The translations under genes were made by a program, and so were the position numbers. The notes below the pieces were generated by a model that was not told the origin of the DNA, made no database searches, and saw nothing but the letters and a program-made list of their open reading frames with translations. Below are positions 9,839 through 19,448 of a stretch of 64,000 nt of DNA, piece by piece. Each line of letters opens with the position of its first letter. Within the stretch, counting starts at the first letter, position 1. The stretch is from Rhodobacter sp. (GTDB taxonomy: Bacteria > Pseudomonadota > Alphaproteobacteria > Rhodobacterales > Rhodobacteraceae), in assembly GCA_016704435.1 (NCBI GenBank), contig JADJAB010000014.1:27239-91238 (forward strand), in the 5' to 3' direction.

Positions 9839-10866
9839 ATGAGCCTGCCGGCCGACAATGACCAGCCCGTCCCGCTGCCTCTGGCGGCGGGACCGGCGCG
9901 CGGGCCCTGGCAACCGCGTTTCGACGGCTGCGGCGCAACCGCTCTGCCGTCGTCTCGGTGCTGGTGCTGCTTTTGGTGGCGCTGCTGACGCTGCTGGCAC
10001 CGCTTTACGCGGGCTATCTTGGCGTCGATCCGTTCCGGTCAAACCTGCGCGGCAAGGTCGAGATCGCGGGCGAGGTGGTGCAGGTGATGCAGCAGTCCAC
10101 CGAAGGGCTGGGACTTGGCGTGACACCCATCGGGCCGACGTGGAACCCGGGCGGCTACATGCTGGGCGCCGACAACCAGGGCCGGGACGTGGCGGCCCGC
10201 CTGCTTTATGGCGGGCGAAATTCGCTGTTCATCGCCAGCGCGGCAACGGTGATCTGCCTTGTGCTGGCGACGCTGATCGGCCTTGCCGCGGGCTTTCTGG
10301 GCGGCGTGGTCGATATGGCGCTGAGCCGCATTCTCGACGTGCTCTGGGCGTTTCCGGTCTACCTGCTGGCGATTTCGCTTTCGATCGTGCTCTTGACCAG
10401 CACCATCGACCTTGGCCTGTTCACCATCACGGCGGGCAGCCTTGCCCTGCCGGTCTTCATCATCGGCATCATTTATGTGCCCTATGTCGCCCGACCCGTG
10501 CGTGCTCGCGTCCTGACCCTGCGCCACAGCGAATTCGTGCTGGCTGCGGTGGGCCTGGGCCTGCCGACGCATCGGATCCTGCGGCGCGACATCCTGCCCA
10601 ACCTGATGCCGACGATCATCGTCTTCGTGCCGATCCTGCTGGCGCTGGCGATCGTCACGGAATCGGCGCTGTCCTATCTGTCGATCGGGGTGCAGCCGCC
10701 GGATGCCAGCTGGGGCACCATCATCCAGGACGGGCAGACGCTGCTCTACTCGCGCCCCGCCGTGGCGCTGGCCCCCGGCATCGCCATCGTGATCACGGTG
10801 CTGGCGCTGAACGTGTTGGGCGACGCGGTGCGCGATGCGCTGGACCCGCGCGGGCAGGTGCGCTGA
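9839..10866 (+). CDS. Peptide ABC transporter permease, DppC type, N-terminal frameshift
   Basis: Permease with the membrane-domain frame starting after RRLRRNRSAVVSV. The only good upstream start is ATG 9839 (MSLPADNDQPVPLP), which is in a different frame. A one-base shift near 9915, between RGPWQ and AFRRLRRN, joins them and gives the usual DppC N-terminus. Without the shift the protein would have to start at the GTG 9958 and lose its cytoplasmic tail. Landmarks are GADNQGRDVAARLLYGG, the EAA-like VGLGLPTHRILRRDILPN and a final VLGDAVRDALDPR. The stop overlaps the next ATG (TGATG). Confidence 0.8.
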
Positions 10867-11834
10867 TGCTGGCGACGGTTCTGGCCCGGCTGATGCAGAT
10901 GGCCTTCGTGATGTTCGGCATCTCGGTGCTGGTGTTCCTGATCTTCTTTGCCACGCCGGGCAGCGACCCCGCCGCCCGGATCGCCGGGCGCAACGCCGCA
11001 CCCGAAACGGTGGAACAGATCCGCCACGAGTTCGGCTTCGACCGTGCCCTGCCGGTGCAATACGGCCTGATGATGAAACGGCTGTTCATCACCCGCGACC
11101 TGACGTCATTCGTCAACCGCGGCCAAAAGGTGATCCCGCAGGTGCTGGACGCGGTGCCGGCCACGCTGTCGCTGGTGGCCGGGGCGGCGGTGCTTTGGGT
11201 TCTGGGCTCGCTTTTCGTCGGCGTCGTGGCGGCGGCGATGCGCGATACGGTGGTGGACCGGGGCCTGATGATCCTGTCGCTGATCGGGATTTCGATGCCG
11301 GTGTTCTGGCTGGGCGAAGTGATGAACCTGATGAGCCAGAGCCGCTTTCACGACACCTGGCTGTTTTCCTGGGTGCCGGGCCTTGGCTATGTACCGCTGA
11401 GCGAAAGCCTTGGCGGCTGGTTCAAGGCGCTGGTGATCCCCTGGATCACGCTGGCCGTCCTGTACATCGGCATCTACGGCCGCATCCTGCGCGCCAATCT
11501 GATCGAGGCCTATTCCGAAGACTACATCCGCACCGCCCGCGCCAAGGGTCTGTCGCCGACGCGGATCATGTTGCGACATGCGTTGCGCACCTCTCTGTTG
11601 CCGTTCGTCACCATGTTCGGGCTGGATTTCGGGGCGCTGGTCGGTGGGGCTGCGCTGCTGACCGAGGTGGTGTTCGGGCTGAACGGGGTCGGGCGGCTGA
11701 CCTTCCACGCGCTGCAGAACCTTGACCTGCCGGTGATCCTGGCCACCGTGATCTATGCCTCGTTCTTCGTCGTCGCCGCCAATGCGCTGGTTGACGTGCT
11801 CTATGCCGTGATCGACCCGAGGGTGCGCAAATGA
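10866..11834 (+). CDS. Peptide ABC transporter permease, DppB type
   Basis: A 322-residue inner-membrane permease, intact. The N-terminus is LATVLARLMQMAFVMFGI, followed by FFATPGSDPAARIAGRNA in place of the usual RLxPGDP box. The EAA loop is TARAKGLSPTRIMLRHAL, then FGLDFGALVGGAALLTEVVF and the closing YAVIDPRVRK. ATG 10866 overlaps the DppC stop. In this operon permease order is C then B, the reverse of the minus-strand operon. Confidence 0.9.
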   Translation: MLATVLARLMQMAFVMFGISVLVFLIFFATPGSDPAARIAGRNAAPETVEQIRHEFGFDRALPVQYGLMMKRLFITRDLTSFVNRGQKVIPQVLDAVPATLSLVAGAAVLWVLGSLFVGVVAAAMRDTVVDRGLMILSLIGISMPVFWLGEVMNLMSQSRFHDTWLFSWVPGLGYVPLSESLGGWFKALVIPWITLAVLYIGIYGRILRANLIEAYSEDYIRTARAKGLSPTRIMLRHALRTSLLPFVTMFGLDFGALVGGAALLTEVVFGLNGVGRLTFHALQNLDLPVILATVIYASFFVVAANALVDVLYAVIDPRVRK

Positions 11835-12826
11835 CCCTGCTTGCCGTCGAGAACCTGCGCGTCAGCTTTGCCTCGGAAGGCGGGCCGGTGACGGCGGTGC
11901 ACGACGTGTCGTTCTCGGTCAATGCCGGCGAGGTCTTGGGCATCGTCGGCGAAAGCGGCTCGGGCAAGACGCTGTCGCTGCTGTCGGTGCTGGGGCTGGT
12001 GGACAAGCGGGTGACCACGGTGACCGGGCGGGCGGTGTTCCGTGGCCGGTCGCTCCTGGACCTGCCCGACCGCGAGATGCGCAAGATCCGCGGCCGTGAC
12101 ATCGCGCTGATCAGCCAGGATCCGATGACCGCGCTGACCCCGGTGCATACCGTCGGCGCGCAGATCGTCGAGCAGATCCGGGCGCATGAGCCGGTAAGCC
12201 GCGCCGCCGCCCGCGCGCGTGCGGTGGAGTTGTTGCGCGACGTGCGCATCCCCGCGCCGGAAAAGGCGCTGGACCGCTATCCGCACGAGTTGTCGGGCGG
12301 CATGCGCCAGCGCGCGGTGATCGCCATGGCGCTGTCGTGCAACCCCGCGCTGGTGGTGGCGGACGAGCCGACGACAGCGCTGGATACCACGGTTCAGGCG
12401 CAGGTTCTCGACCTCTTGCCGCTGCGGCAAAGCCATGGGTCGTCGGTGGTGCTGATCACGCATGACATGGGCGTGGTGGCGGAAATGGCCGACCGGGTGG
12501 CGGTGATGTATGCCGGACGGGTGGTCGAAACCGGCCCCGTTGCCGATGTGTTCAACGACCCTTGGCACCCCTACACCGGGGGGCTCCTGGCTTCGATCCC
12601 GCCGCTGACGGGCGCGCGGCAGGGGCGGCTTTACTCGATCCCCGGCATGCCGCCCGCGCCCGGCACCAAGCTGCCCGGTTGCGCCTATGTGGCGCGCTGC
12701 CCCGCGGCGATGGCGATCTGCCATACGCCGCCGCCCGAACAGATGGATGGCGCGCACCGGTCGTTGTGCTTTCTTGATGCCGGCCAGCGCGTGGCGGCCC
12801 GGCAAAAGGTGGGGGCGCCGGCATGA
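11831..12826 (+). CDS. Peptide ABC transporter ATP-binding protein, DppD type
   Basis: A 331-residue ABC ATPase. Walker A is GESGSGKT, the Q-loop is ISQDPMTALTP, the signature is LSGGMRQR, Walker B is LVVADEPTTALD and the H-loop is LITHDMGVV. The C-terminal oligopeptide extension carries cysteines in GCAYVARCPAAMAIC, ahead of the final CF, as expected for the OppD/F FeS-like tail. It overlaps both neighbours by 4 bases, so it is a coupled member of the operon. Confidence 0.92.
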   Translation: MTLLAVENLRVSFASEGGPVTAVHDVSFSVNAGEVLGIVGESGSGKTLSLLSVLGLVDKRVTTVTGRAVFRGRSLLDLPDREMRKIRGRDIALISQDPMTALTPVHTVGAQIVEQIRAHEPVSRAAARARAVELLRDVRIPAPEKALDRYPHELSGGMRQRAVIAMALSCNPALVVADEPTTALDTTVQAQVLDLLPLRQSHGSSVVLITHDMGVVAEMADRVAVMYAGRVVETGPVADVFNDPWHPYTGGLLASIPPLTGARQGRLYSIPGMPPAPGTKLPGCAYVARCPAAMAICHTPPPEQMDGAHRSLCFLDAGQRVAARQKVGAPA

Positions 12827-13810
12827 CGGCACTGATCGCGGCCCGCAACCTTTCGCGCGATTTCGCGGTCGGGCGCACCTGGATACCGGGCAGCGGCCAG
12901 ACCCTGCGGGCCGTCGATGCCGTCGATCTCGAGGTGCGGCGCGGCGAAACGCTGGGCCTTGTCGGCGAAAGCGGGTCGGGCAAGTCTACCCTCGGGCGCT
13001 GCATGACGCGGCTTCTGGAGGTGACCGACGGCCAGGTGCTGTTCGACGGACAGGACGTGACGGCGCTGCAGGGTCGCGCCTTGCGGCCATTCCGGCGCCG
13101 GGTCCAGATGATCTTTCAGGATCCGTCTTCGTCGCTGAACCCGCAGCGGCGGGTCGGCGATATCCTGACCGAACCGCTGGCGGTGCACGGCATCCGCGCC
13201 AAGGCCGATATCCCGGCCCGGCTGGCCGAATTGATGGACCTTGTCGGCCTGCCGGAAGCTGCCCCTGCGCCGGTTCCCGCACGAATTTTCCGGCGGCCAG
13301 CGGCAGCGTATCGGCATCGCCCGGGCGCTGGCGATGGAGCCGGAACTGATCGTCGCGGATGAGCCGGTCTCGGCGCTGGACGTCTCGATTCAGGCGCAGG
13401 TGGTGAACCTGTTCGCCGAGTTGCGCGAGCGGCTGTCGCTGACCTATCTGATCATCGCGCATGACCTGGGCGTCGTGCGCCAGGTGTCGGACCGGGTGGC
13501 GATCATGTATCTGGGCTCGATCATGGAAACCGGGGCCACAGATCCGGTGTTCGACACCCCGGCGCATCCCTATACCCAAGCGCTGATCTCGGCGATTCCG
13601 GTGCCGGTCGTGGGCCCGGAGGGACGCCGCAAGCGGATCGTGCTGACGGGCGAGATCCCCAGCCCGACCAACCCGCCGCGGGGGTGCAAATTCTCCACCC
13701 GCTGCCCGATTGCGCAGGATCGCTGTCGGACAGAGCGGCCCGCCCTGCGCGGTCTGGAAGATGGCCGATCGGTCGCCTGCCACTACCCGCAAAGCGGCGC
13801 CCCGGCGTGA
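12823..13810 (+). CDS. Peptide ABC transporter ATP-binding protein, DppF type, one apparent frameshift
   Basis: ABC ATPase read in two frames. The first part has Walker A GESGSGKSTLGR and Q-loop FQDPSSSLNPQRRVG up to about 13255 (VGLPEA). The second part continues with LPLRRFPHEFSGGQRQRIGI (signature), LIVADEPVSALD and IAHDLGVV, and ends with the Cys-containing tail GCKFSTRCPIAQDRC. One missing base between GAAGC and CTGCCC explains the break. Combined length is about 329 residues, normal for DppF. Probably functional if the shift is a sequencing artefact. Confidence 0.82.
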
Positions 13811-13830
13811 CGGTGCCAGAAGGAGATGCA

Positions 13831-15504
13831 ATGACACCCGCCGATCTGATCGTGACAAATGCAAGCATCCTGACGATGGATCCTGACTGCCCGCGGGCCG
13901 CGGCGGTAGCGCTGGCTGGTGGCCGCATCCTGGCGGTTGGCACGACCGGGGACATCGCCAGACTGGCGGGCCCCGCAACAGAAACGCTTGACGCAAAAGG
14001 CGCCACGTTGCTGCCTGGTTTTGTCGAAAGCCACTGCCATCTGTTCATGGGCGGCGCAGAGCTGGGTCACCTGCAACTGGGCGGGTTGGAGGGTTTCGAC
14101 GCGGTGGCTGCGGCCGTGCGCGAGTTTGCCGCCGCGCATCCGGATCAGCCGATGCTGATGGCGCAGGGGGTCAACTACAACCTCTTTGGTCCGCCCACCA
14201 CGCGGCATGACCTTGACCGCATCCTGCCCGACCGGCCCTTTGCCATGGTCTCGACCGACCATCATACCATCTGGGCCAACACAGCCGCGCTGACGGCGGC
14301 GGGCTTGCTGGGCGGGTTTGAGACACCCCCCGGCAGCGAGGTGGTGATGGGCGCCGACGGTCTGGCTGCTGGCGAATTGCGCGAGCCGCCCGCCTCTGAG
14401 CCGGTAACGGCCCTGACCGGCGAAGGACGCGCCATGCTGGGCCTGCGGACGGGTGGCGAGCCGGAGACCGAGCCCACCGCGGCACAACGGAGCACGGATC
14501 TGGGGATGATGCGCCGGGCGCTGGATCATCTGGCGCGGCATGGCATCACCTTTGCCGTCAACATGGATGGCAACCTCTACACCCTGCAATTGCTGGACCA
14601 GATCCGGGCCGAGGGTGCCTTGACCGCGCGCGTCAAGGTTGCCTTTCATTTCAAGCCCTTCATGCCGCTTGACGCGCTGGAGAAAGCCAGCGCCATGGCG
14701 CGGGACTGGTCGGATGACTGGCTGACCTCGGGGCTGGTCAAGATGTTCATGGACGGGGTGATCGACAGCGGCACGGCGGTGATGCTGCACGACTACCCCT
14801 GCCGGCCCGGCTGGCGCGGCGAGCCGCTGTTCGACGCCGCGCATTTTGCCGAAGTGGCGACCGAGGCCGACCGCCGGGGCTTGCAGATCGCCGTCCACGC
14901 CATTGGCGATGGCGCGGTGCAATGCGTGATCAACGGCTATGAGGCGGCGCAGGCGGCGAACGGTCCGCGCGACAGCCGTCACCGGATCGAGCATATCGAG
15001 TTGATCGACCCTGCCGATGTGCCCCGGCTTGGCACGCTTGGCCTTGTCGCCTCGGTGCAGCCGCCACACCCGCCCGGCGCAATGGATTTCCCGCTGGAGC
15101 CTACCGTCCACAACATCGGCCGCGACCGCTGGGCCGATGCCTATCGCTGGCGGACCCTGGCCGAGGCGGGTGCCGAGCTGGCCTTCGGGTCCGACTGGCC
15201 GGTCGCCGATATCTCTCCGCTTCGCGGCATCAAGGCTGCAGTCTGTCGCAAACGCTGGGACGACGGCCTGCAGGACGAACGACTGGGCCTGATGGCCACG
15301 CTGGCAGCCTATACCTCGGGCGGTGCCCGTGCGGCCCATGCCGATCACGACCGGGGCATGGTGAGGCCCCGCTATCTGGCCGATCTGGTGTTGCTGTCAG
15401 GTGATATCGAAACGGTGACCGCCGACGCCATTGATACGCTGGAAGTTGCAATGACGATTTGCGGCGGCAGGGTCGTGTATCGGCGCGGTGCCACAACCGC
15501 ATGA
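13831..15504 (+). CDS. Metal-dependent amidohydrolase, YtcJ-like (amidohydrolase 3 family)
   Basis: A 557-residue enzyme with the ordered amidohydrolase signature. ESHCHLFMG (the HxH metal pair) lies near residue 70. Later come KMFMDGVIDSGTA, VHAIGDGAV (His), RIEHIE (His) and FGSDWPV (the metal Asp). AGGAT-like spacing upstream (AAGGAGATGCA) supports the ATG at 13831. No signal peptide. As the last gene of the uptake operon it probably acts on the imported compound in the cytoplasm. YtcJ relatives hydrolyse amide or cyclic amide bonds, but the precise substrate is unknown. Confidence 0.87.
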   Translation: MTPADLIVTNASILTMDPDCPRAAAVALAGGRILAVGTTGDIARLAGPATETLDAKGATLLPGFVESHCHLFMGGAELGHLQLGGLEGFDAVAAAVREFAAAHPDQPMLMAQGVNYNLFGPPTTRHDLDRILPDRPFAMVSTDHHTIWANTAALTAAGLLGGFETPPGSEVVMGADGLAAGELREPPASEPVTALTGEGRAMLGLRTGGEPETEPTAAQRSTDLGMMRRALDHLARHGITFAVNMDGNLYTLQLLDQIRAEGALTARVKVAFHFKPFMPLDALEKASAMARDWSDDWLTSGLVKMFMDGVIDSGTAVMLHDYPCRPGWRGEPLFDAAHFAEVATEADRRGLQIAVHAIGDGAVQCVINGYEAAQAANGPRDSRHRIEHIELIDPADVPRLGTLGLVASVQPPHPPGAMDFPLEPTVHNIGRDRWADAYRWRTLAEAGAELAFGSDWPVADISPLRGIKAAVCRKRWDDGLQDERLGLMATLAAYTSGGARAAHADHDRGMVRPRYLADLVLLSGDIETVTADAIDTLEVAMTICGGRVVYRRGATTA

Positions 15505-15853
15505 CCTGTGTTTGGCCTGGACATTGTCGCCCGGTGTCAAGCGAGCCGCAGGCGCGGCAGAATTCTTCGCAACCTCGATACCTTCCAGCGTTGCCGAGGC
15601 CGCTACGAAGGATCCGAAACCGAGCCTGGGCCGGATTGCCCCTTGATGCTGCGGTGATCTGTTACCCGGCAATGGTTTGCCTTCAAACCTCGACAAGCTG
15701 GGTACGACCCTTGATTTCATGCTCCCGAAGCGGCGCACCAGGACCGCAGCGCGATACGATCCCGGTGTCGGAACCTGCCCGGCCTCGACGCCGCTGGCAC
15801 CTGCCGGTTCTGCTGTTGTGGCCCCCCCCGGCCCAAGCCACGAGCCGGACCGC
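15505..15853. other. Intergenic stretch without a recognisable gene
   Basis: About 350 bases between the convergent amidohydrolase and phospholipase-D genes. Apart from the IS6-type scrap at 15564-15613 I see no gene, clear terminator or repeat. A run of eight C lies near 15826-15833, next to the end of the phospholipase gene. Confidence 0.5.
15564..15613 (-). pseudogene. Short IS6-family transposase C-terminal remnant
   Basis: The minus strand reads GSFVAASATLEGIEVAKN. This matches the ATLEGIEVANM stretch seen near the end of the IS6-type transposase remnants at 55.9 and 56.4 kb in this same window. Only about 17 residues survive, with no terminal repeats seen. It is a scrap of an old insertion in the space between two convergent genes. 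Confidence 0.4.
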
Positions 15854-17396
15854 CTAAAGCAGCCATTCGACGGGCAGCCACCCGACGACCGCCACAACCA
15901 CCCGCTTGAACGCGGTTGCGCCCGGTTCCACGGTGGTCACTGCGCGGCTGGTCGGGTCGATCCAGACCGTATGGCCGCCTTTGCCGTTCCACCCGCCAGG
16001 CCAGCCCCCTCAGCCCAAGGTCGAAGGCTGCATGCAGCCCGTTGGCCATCTGCGCGCTTTCGATCAGCAGGCCCATCTCGGTATTCAGCGTGGTCGAGCG
16101 GGGATCGAAGTTGAACGACCCGACGAAGATCCGGGCGCCATCCACGGCGAAGGTCTTGGCGTGCAGGCTGGACCCGGAAGACCCGAACGGACGAAGCTTG
16201 ACCGCCGGCCGTTCCCCACCCGCCTGCGGATGCATTTCAAACAGCTGGATCCCGGAGCGCAGCATGTCCTTGCGGTGCTTGGCGTAGCCGGCATGGACCG
16301 GCACCACATCCGTCGCCTCCAGCGAATTCGTCAGGATTCGTACAGCGACGCCGCGCGCCTTCAGCGTGGCAAAGGCCCTGACCCCCGCCGCGCCCGGCAC
16401 CATATAGGGCGAGACGACATCGAACCTCGCGCGAACGACGCCCACCGCCTTCAACAGCCGGACGGCCAGCAGATCCTCGCGCGGGACAGCGCCTTCGCCC
16501 TTGACCGGATCGTCGCTGACCAGGATCGCCTTCGTCCACTCCAGGCCCAGATCGCCACCGGTCATGGCCTTGACGATATCCGAGCCTTCCAGAACAAGCC
16601 GGTATTCAGCCAGCTGTGGATCAGAGTGAAACCGCGCCAGACCGTCGTCGATAGGGTCTGAACCTGTCAGGGTTCCGACGATCCCGGCGGCGGGATGCAC
16701 CGAGCGTGCCGCCCAGTAGCGGTCGAAATCGGCCGAAACCTCGGGCACGATCGCGCCCACCGCCAGCACATCCAGATCGACGAACAGCGCGGTCGGCCCG
16801 GTGTCGAAATACTCGTTGCCGATGTTGCGCCCGCCCAGGATCGTCGCCTGGCCATCGACGGTGAACGACTTGTTGTGCATCCTGCGGTTCAGCCGGAAGA
16901 AGTCGAACCCATAGGACAGGCTCTTGAACCGGCGCAGGTTGAACGGGTTGTAGAGCCGCACCTCGACGTCGGGATGCGCCCCCAGCGCCGCCAGTTCGCG
17001 GTCAAGCCCCGAGATGCCGTTGTCGTCCAGAAGCAGGCGGACCCGCACACCCCGATCCGCCGCGCGCCGCAGCGCGTCAAGCAGCAGGTAGCCGGTCAGG
17101 TCACGGCGCCAGATGTAGTATTGCGCGTCGATCGACGATACCGCCGCATCGGCAAGGATGATCCGCGCGGCAAAGGCGTCGGCCCCGGCCTGCAGCGGCA
17201 ACACGCCGGTCTTGCCCGCCTCTTCGGCGCTCTTGCGGGCGAAGGCCAGCGCCAGGGGACCAACCGATGCCGGCGGCAGGGCGGTGCTGTTGGTCCGCGC
17301 CCCTGCCTTCGGGGCCGGAAACACCACGCGCGCCACGACGATGGCTGTTGCCACCGCCACCACCGTCGCCGCGAGAACCTCCAGCAAGATCAGCAT
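15854..17396 (-). CDS. Phospholipase D-family protein, ClsC-like cardiolipin synthase, C-terminal frameshift
   Basis: Two HKD phosphatidyltransferase motifs are visible: HNKSFTVDGQATILGGRN near residue 175 and LHAKTFAVDGARIFVGSFN near residue 410. An N-terminal membrane helix (LILLEVLAATVVAVATAIV) precedes them. After LAWRVE (about 15982) the frame must shift by one to give GKGGHTVWIDPTSRAVTTVE and end ...VVGWLPVEWLL at the TAG 15854-15856, a typical ClsC-type tail. Unshifted, the frame runs into 40-odd unrelated residues past this point. It follows an EEP-family gene, as in the E. coli ybhP-clsB pair. Expected role: transphosphatidylation to form cardiolipin at the inner membrane. Confidence 0.8.
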
Positions 17397-17430
17397 CGTG
17401 CCTTTCCTTTTCGCAGGCCGCGCGGGGCCA

Positions 17431-18168
17431 TCACGCAGAGGCCGCGTCGCCCGGTCTTTCCTTCGGGTCCGGCGCCGCCAACAGGCGGAACCGACCGCGA
17501 ACTGGCCGGTGATCCGAGGCGTTGACCGCGTTCGGGTCGCCGATCACGGCGCTGTCCAGAAGTTCGATGTCGTGGCTGTGGGCCAATCTGTCCAGATGCA
17601 GGAACGGGCGGCCCGCCGGAAAGGTCGGGCCCGGGCTGTGCAGGCGCAGCCAGTCGGGGACCGCTTCCAGCCCCAGCCGGTCGCGCCATTCGTTGTAGTC
17701 GCCGGCGATGATGGTTGGCCGGTGATCCAGATCCGACAGCCGCGCGGCGATGAAGGCAAGCTGCTTGCGGCGGTTGCCGCGCAACAGTCCAAGGTGAATG
17801 CCGACGATCCGCACCGCTCGGTCACGCACCGTCATGTCGACGATGACGGCGCCGCGCGGCTCCAGCGCGGGCAGATCGTGGCGGTGGATCGCCTCGATCC
17901 GGATGCCCGGCTTTTTCAGCATGGCGATGCCGTGCCAGCCAAGACCGACGCCGGTCGGCGTCAGGTCGATCACCTCGTAGGGGCCGATCCTGCCCTGCGG
18001 GCTTGGCAGGGCGGCGGGCCGCGGGTGGCGACGGAAATCGGCCTCTTGCAACAGAACGACATCGGCGTCGAAGCCGGTGATGGCGTCGACCGTGCGCATC
18101 GGGCGACGGCGGAAATCGCGGCCAAGTCCGGCGCGGATGTTCCAGCTGACCAGCGTCAGTTCGGTCAT
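17431..18168 (-). CDS. Endonuclease/exonuclease/phosphatase (EEP) family protein
   Basis: A 245-residue protein with the EEP fold markers SWNIRAG (Asn), LLQEAD (catalytic Glu near residue 42), IVGIHLGLLRGNRRKQL (His), IAGDYNEW (Asp-Asn) and NASDHRPVRG (final Asp-His). No signal peptide. It starts inside the last 4 bases of the upstream permease gene and precedes the ClsC-like gene, so it is translationally coupled to the BMP transporter operon. Such proteins hydrolyse phosphodiesters of nucleic acids or phospholipids. Its proximity to a phospholipase D-family gene favours a lipid link, by inference only. Confidence 0.85.
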   Translation of the reverse strand: MTELTLVSWNIRAGLGRDFRRRPMRTVDAITGFDADVVLLQEADFRRHPRPAALPSPQGRIGPYEVIDLTPTGVGLGWHGIAMLKKPGIRIEAIHRHDLPALEPRGAVIVDMTVRDRAVRIVGIHLGLLRGNRRKQLAFIAARLSDLDHRPTIIAGDYNEWRDRLGLEAVPDWLRLHSPGPTFPAGRPFLHLDRLAHSHDIELLDSAVIGDPNAVNASDHRPVRGRFRLLAAPDPKERPGDAASA

Positions 18169-19444
18169 TCCTTCACATAGGCCTCGCCATCGGCCGCCGG
18201 TGCGCGGGCGCGCCCGATCAGGCCCGCAACCAGGATGATCGTGGCGATATAGGGCGCCATCGCCAGAAACTCGGACGGGATCGGCGTGTTCAGAAGCGCC
18301 AGCTTCTGTTGCAGCGAATTGGCAAAGCCGAAGACCAATGCCGCCATCAGGGCGCCCACCGGGTGCCAGCGCCCGAAGATCATCGCGGCAAGGCCGATGT
18401 AGCCCAGGCCGTTGGTCATGTTCTCGTCGAACCGCCCGACCGAGCCCAGCGTGAACCAGGCCCCGCCAAAGCCTGCCACCATGCCCGCCACCGTGACGTT
18501 CACAAAGCGGGTGCGATAGACGTTGATCCCCAGCGTGTCGGCGGCCTTGGGGTGCTCGCCCACGGCGCGGGCGCGCAGGCCCATGCGGGTGTGGAAAAGG
18601 TAATAGGTCGCCACCGCCACCATGATCACCGCGCCGTAGACAAAGAGATTGTGCTGGAACAGCATCGGCCCCAGCACCGGCAGATCGGCCAGCAGCGGAA
18701 TGCGGATCGGCGAAAACACCGGAGCGTTGTTCAGGAACCGGTATTCCGAATAGACCTGAGAGAGCTGACGTAAGAGGTGACGCCCAGCACGAAAAGGTTG
18801 ATCACCACGCCCGCGATGATCTGGTCGACGCGGTAGGTGACCACCAGCGCCGCAAGGATGAACCCGAACAGCCCGCCCATCGCCACCGCCGCCACCAGCC
18901 CGCCGATGCCGCCCAGCAGCGATCCGACCAGCGCGCCGGTGAAGGCGCCGGCCAGGAGCATGCCCTCGATGGCGATGTTCACCACCGCGACCCGTTCCGA
19001 CAGAACCCCCGCCAGGCCGCCAAGCGCGATCGGCACTGCGCCGACGACCGTGGCCTGCAGCATCCCGGTCAGGGAAAAGCCCTTTCCGGCGGTGGCCCAG
19101 ACCAGAAAGGCCGCCACCGCCAGGAAAAGGCCGATGCCCAGGCTGACGCTGGTCCGGCGCAACCCGCCGCGCAGGAACTGCCGCACCCCCAGAAAGGCCA
19201 GCACCGCCGCCACCAGATAGTTGAACGGCGCTGCGGGAATTTGCAGGTTGGGCAAGGCCCAGGGATCGGTCGGACGCGACAGTCGGAAGGTCGCGGTGCC
19301 TTCGGACCCTGCGGCGAAGACGGCGGCGGCCAGCACGGCCAGGCCCAGCAGGATCACGCCCGCGACACGGGCCTGGCGCAGCTTGGCGCTGTCCAGCTTG
19401 CGGGCCTGCGGGGTGATCGCTGCGGCGGGGGATGCGGTGCTCAT
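18165..19444 (-). CDS. BMP-type ABC transporter permease (YufQ-like), one apparent frameshift
   Basis: Inner-membrane permease of the BPD_transp_2 family for simple sugars or nucleosides. The N-terminal part (MSTASPAAAITPQARK... to GVTSYVSS) and the C-terminal part (QVYSEYRFLNNAPVFSP... to EAYVKE) are in different frames, joined at about 18765. There AGCTCTCTCAG carries one CT unit more than the expected AGCTCTCAG, so a dinucleotide-tract length error or mutation explains it. The conserved AVVNIAIEGMLLAGA motif lies near residue 155 and GEHPKAADTLGINVYRTR after the shift. Combined length is about 426 residues. The stop overlaps the EEP start. Confidence 0.82.
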
Positions 19445-19448
19445 GGCG

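Noticed and set aside
18760..18770. CT dinucleotide tract in the YufQ-like gene as a phase-variation switch
   Set aside because: The tract has only about three units, too short for programmed slippage. Similar indels occur in many unrelated genes here, pointing to sequence error.
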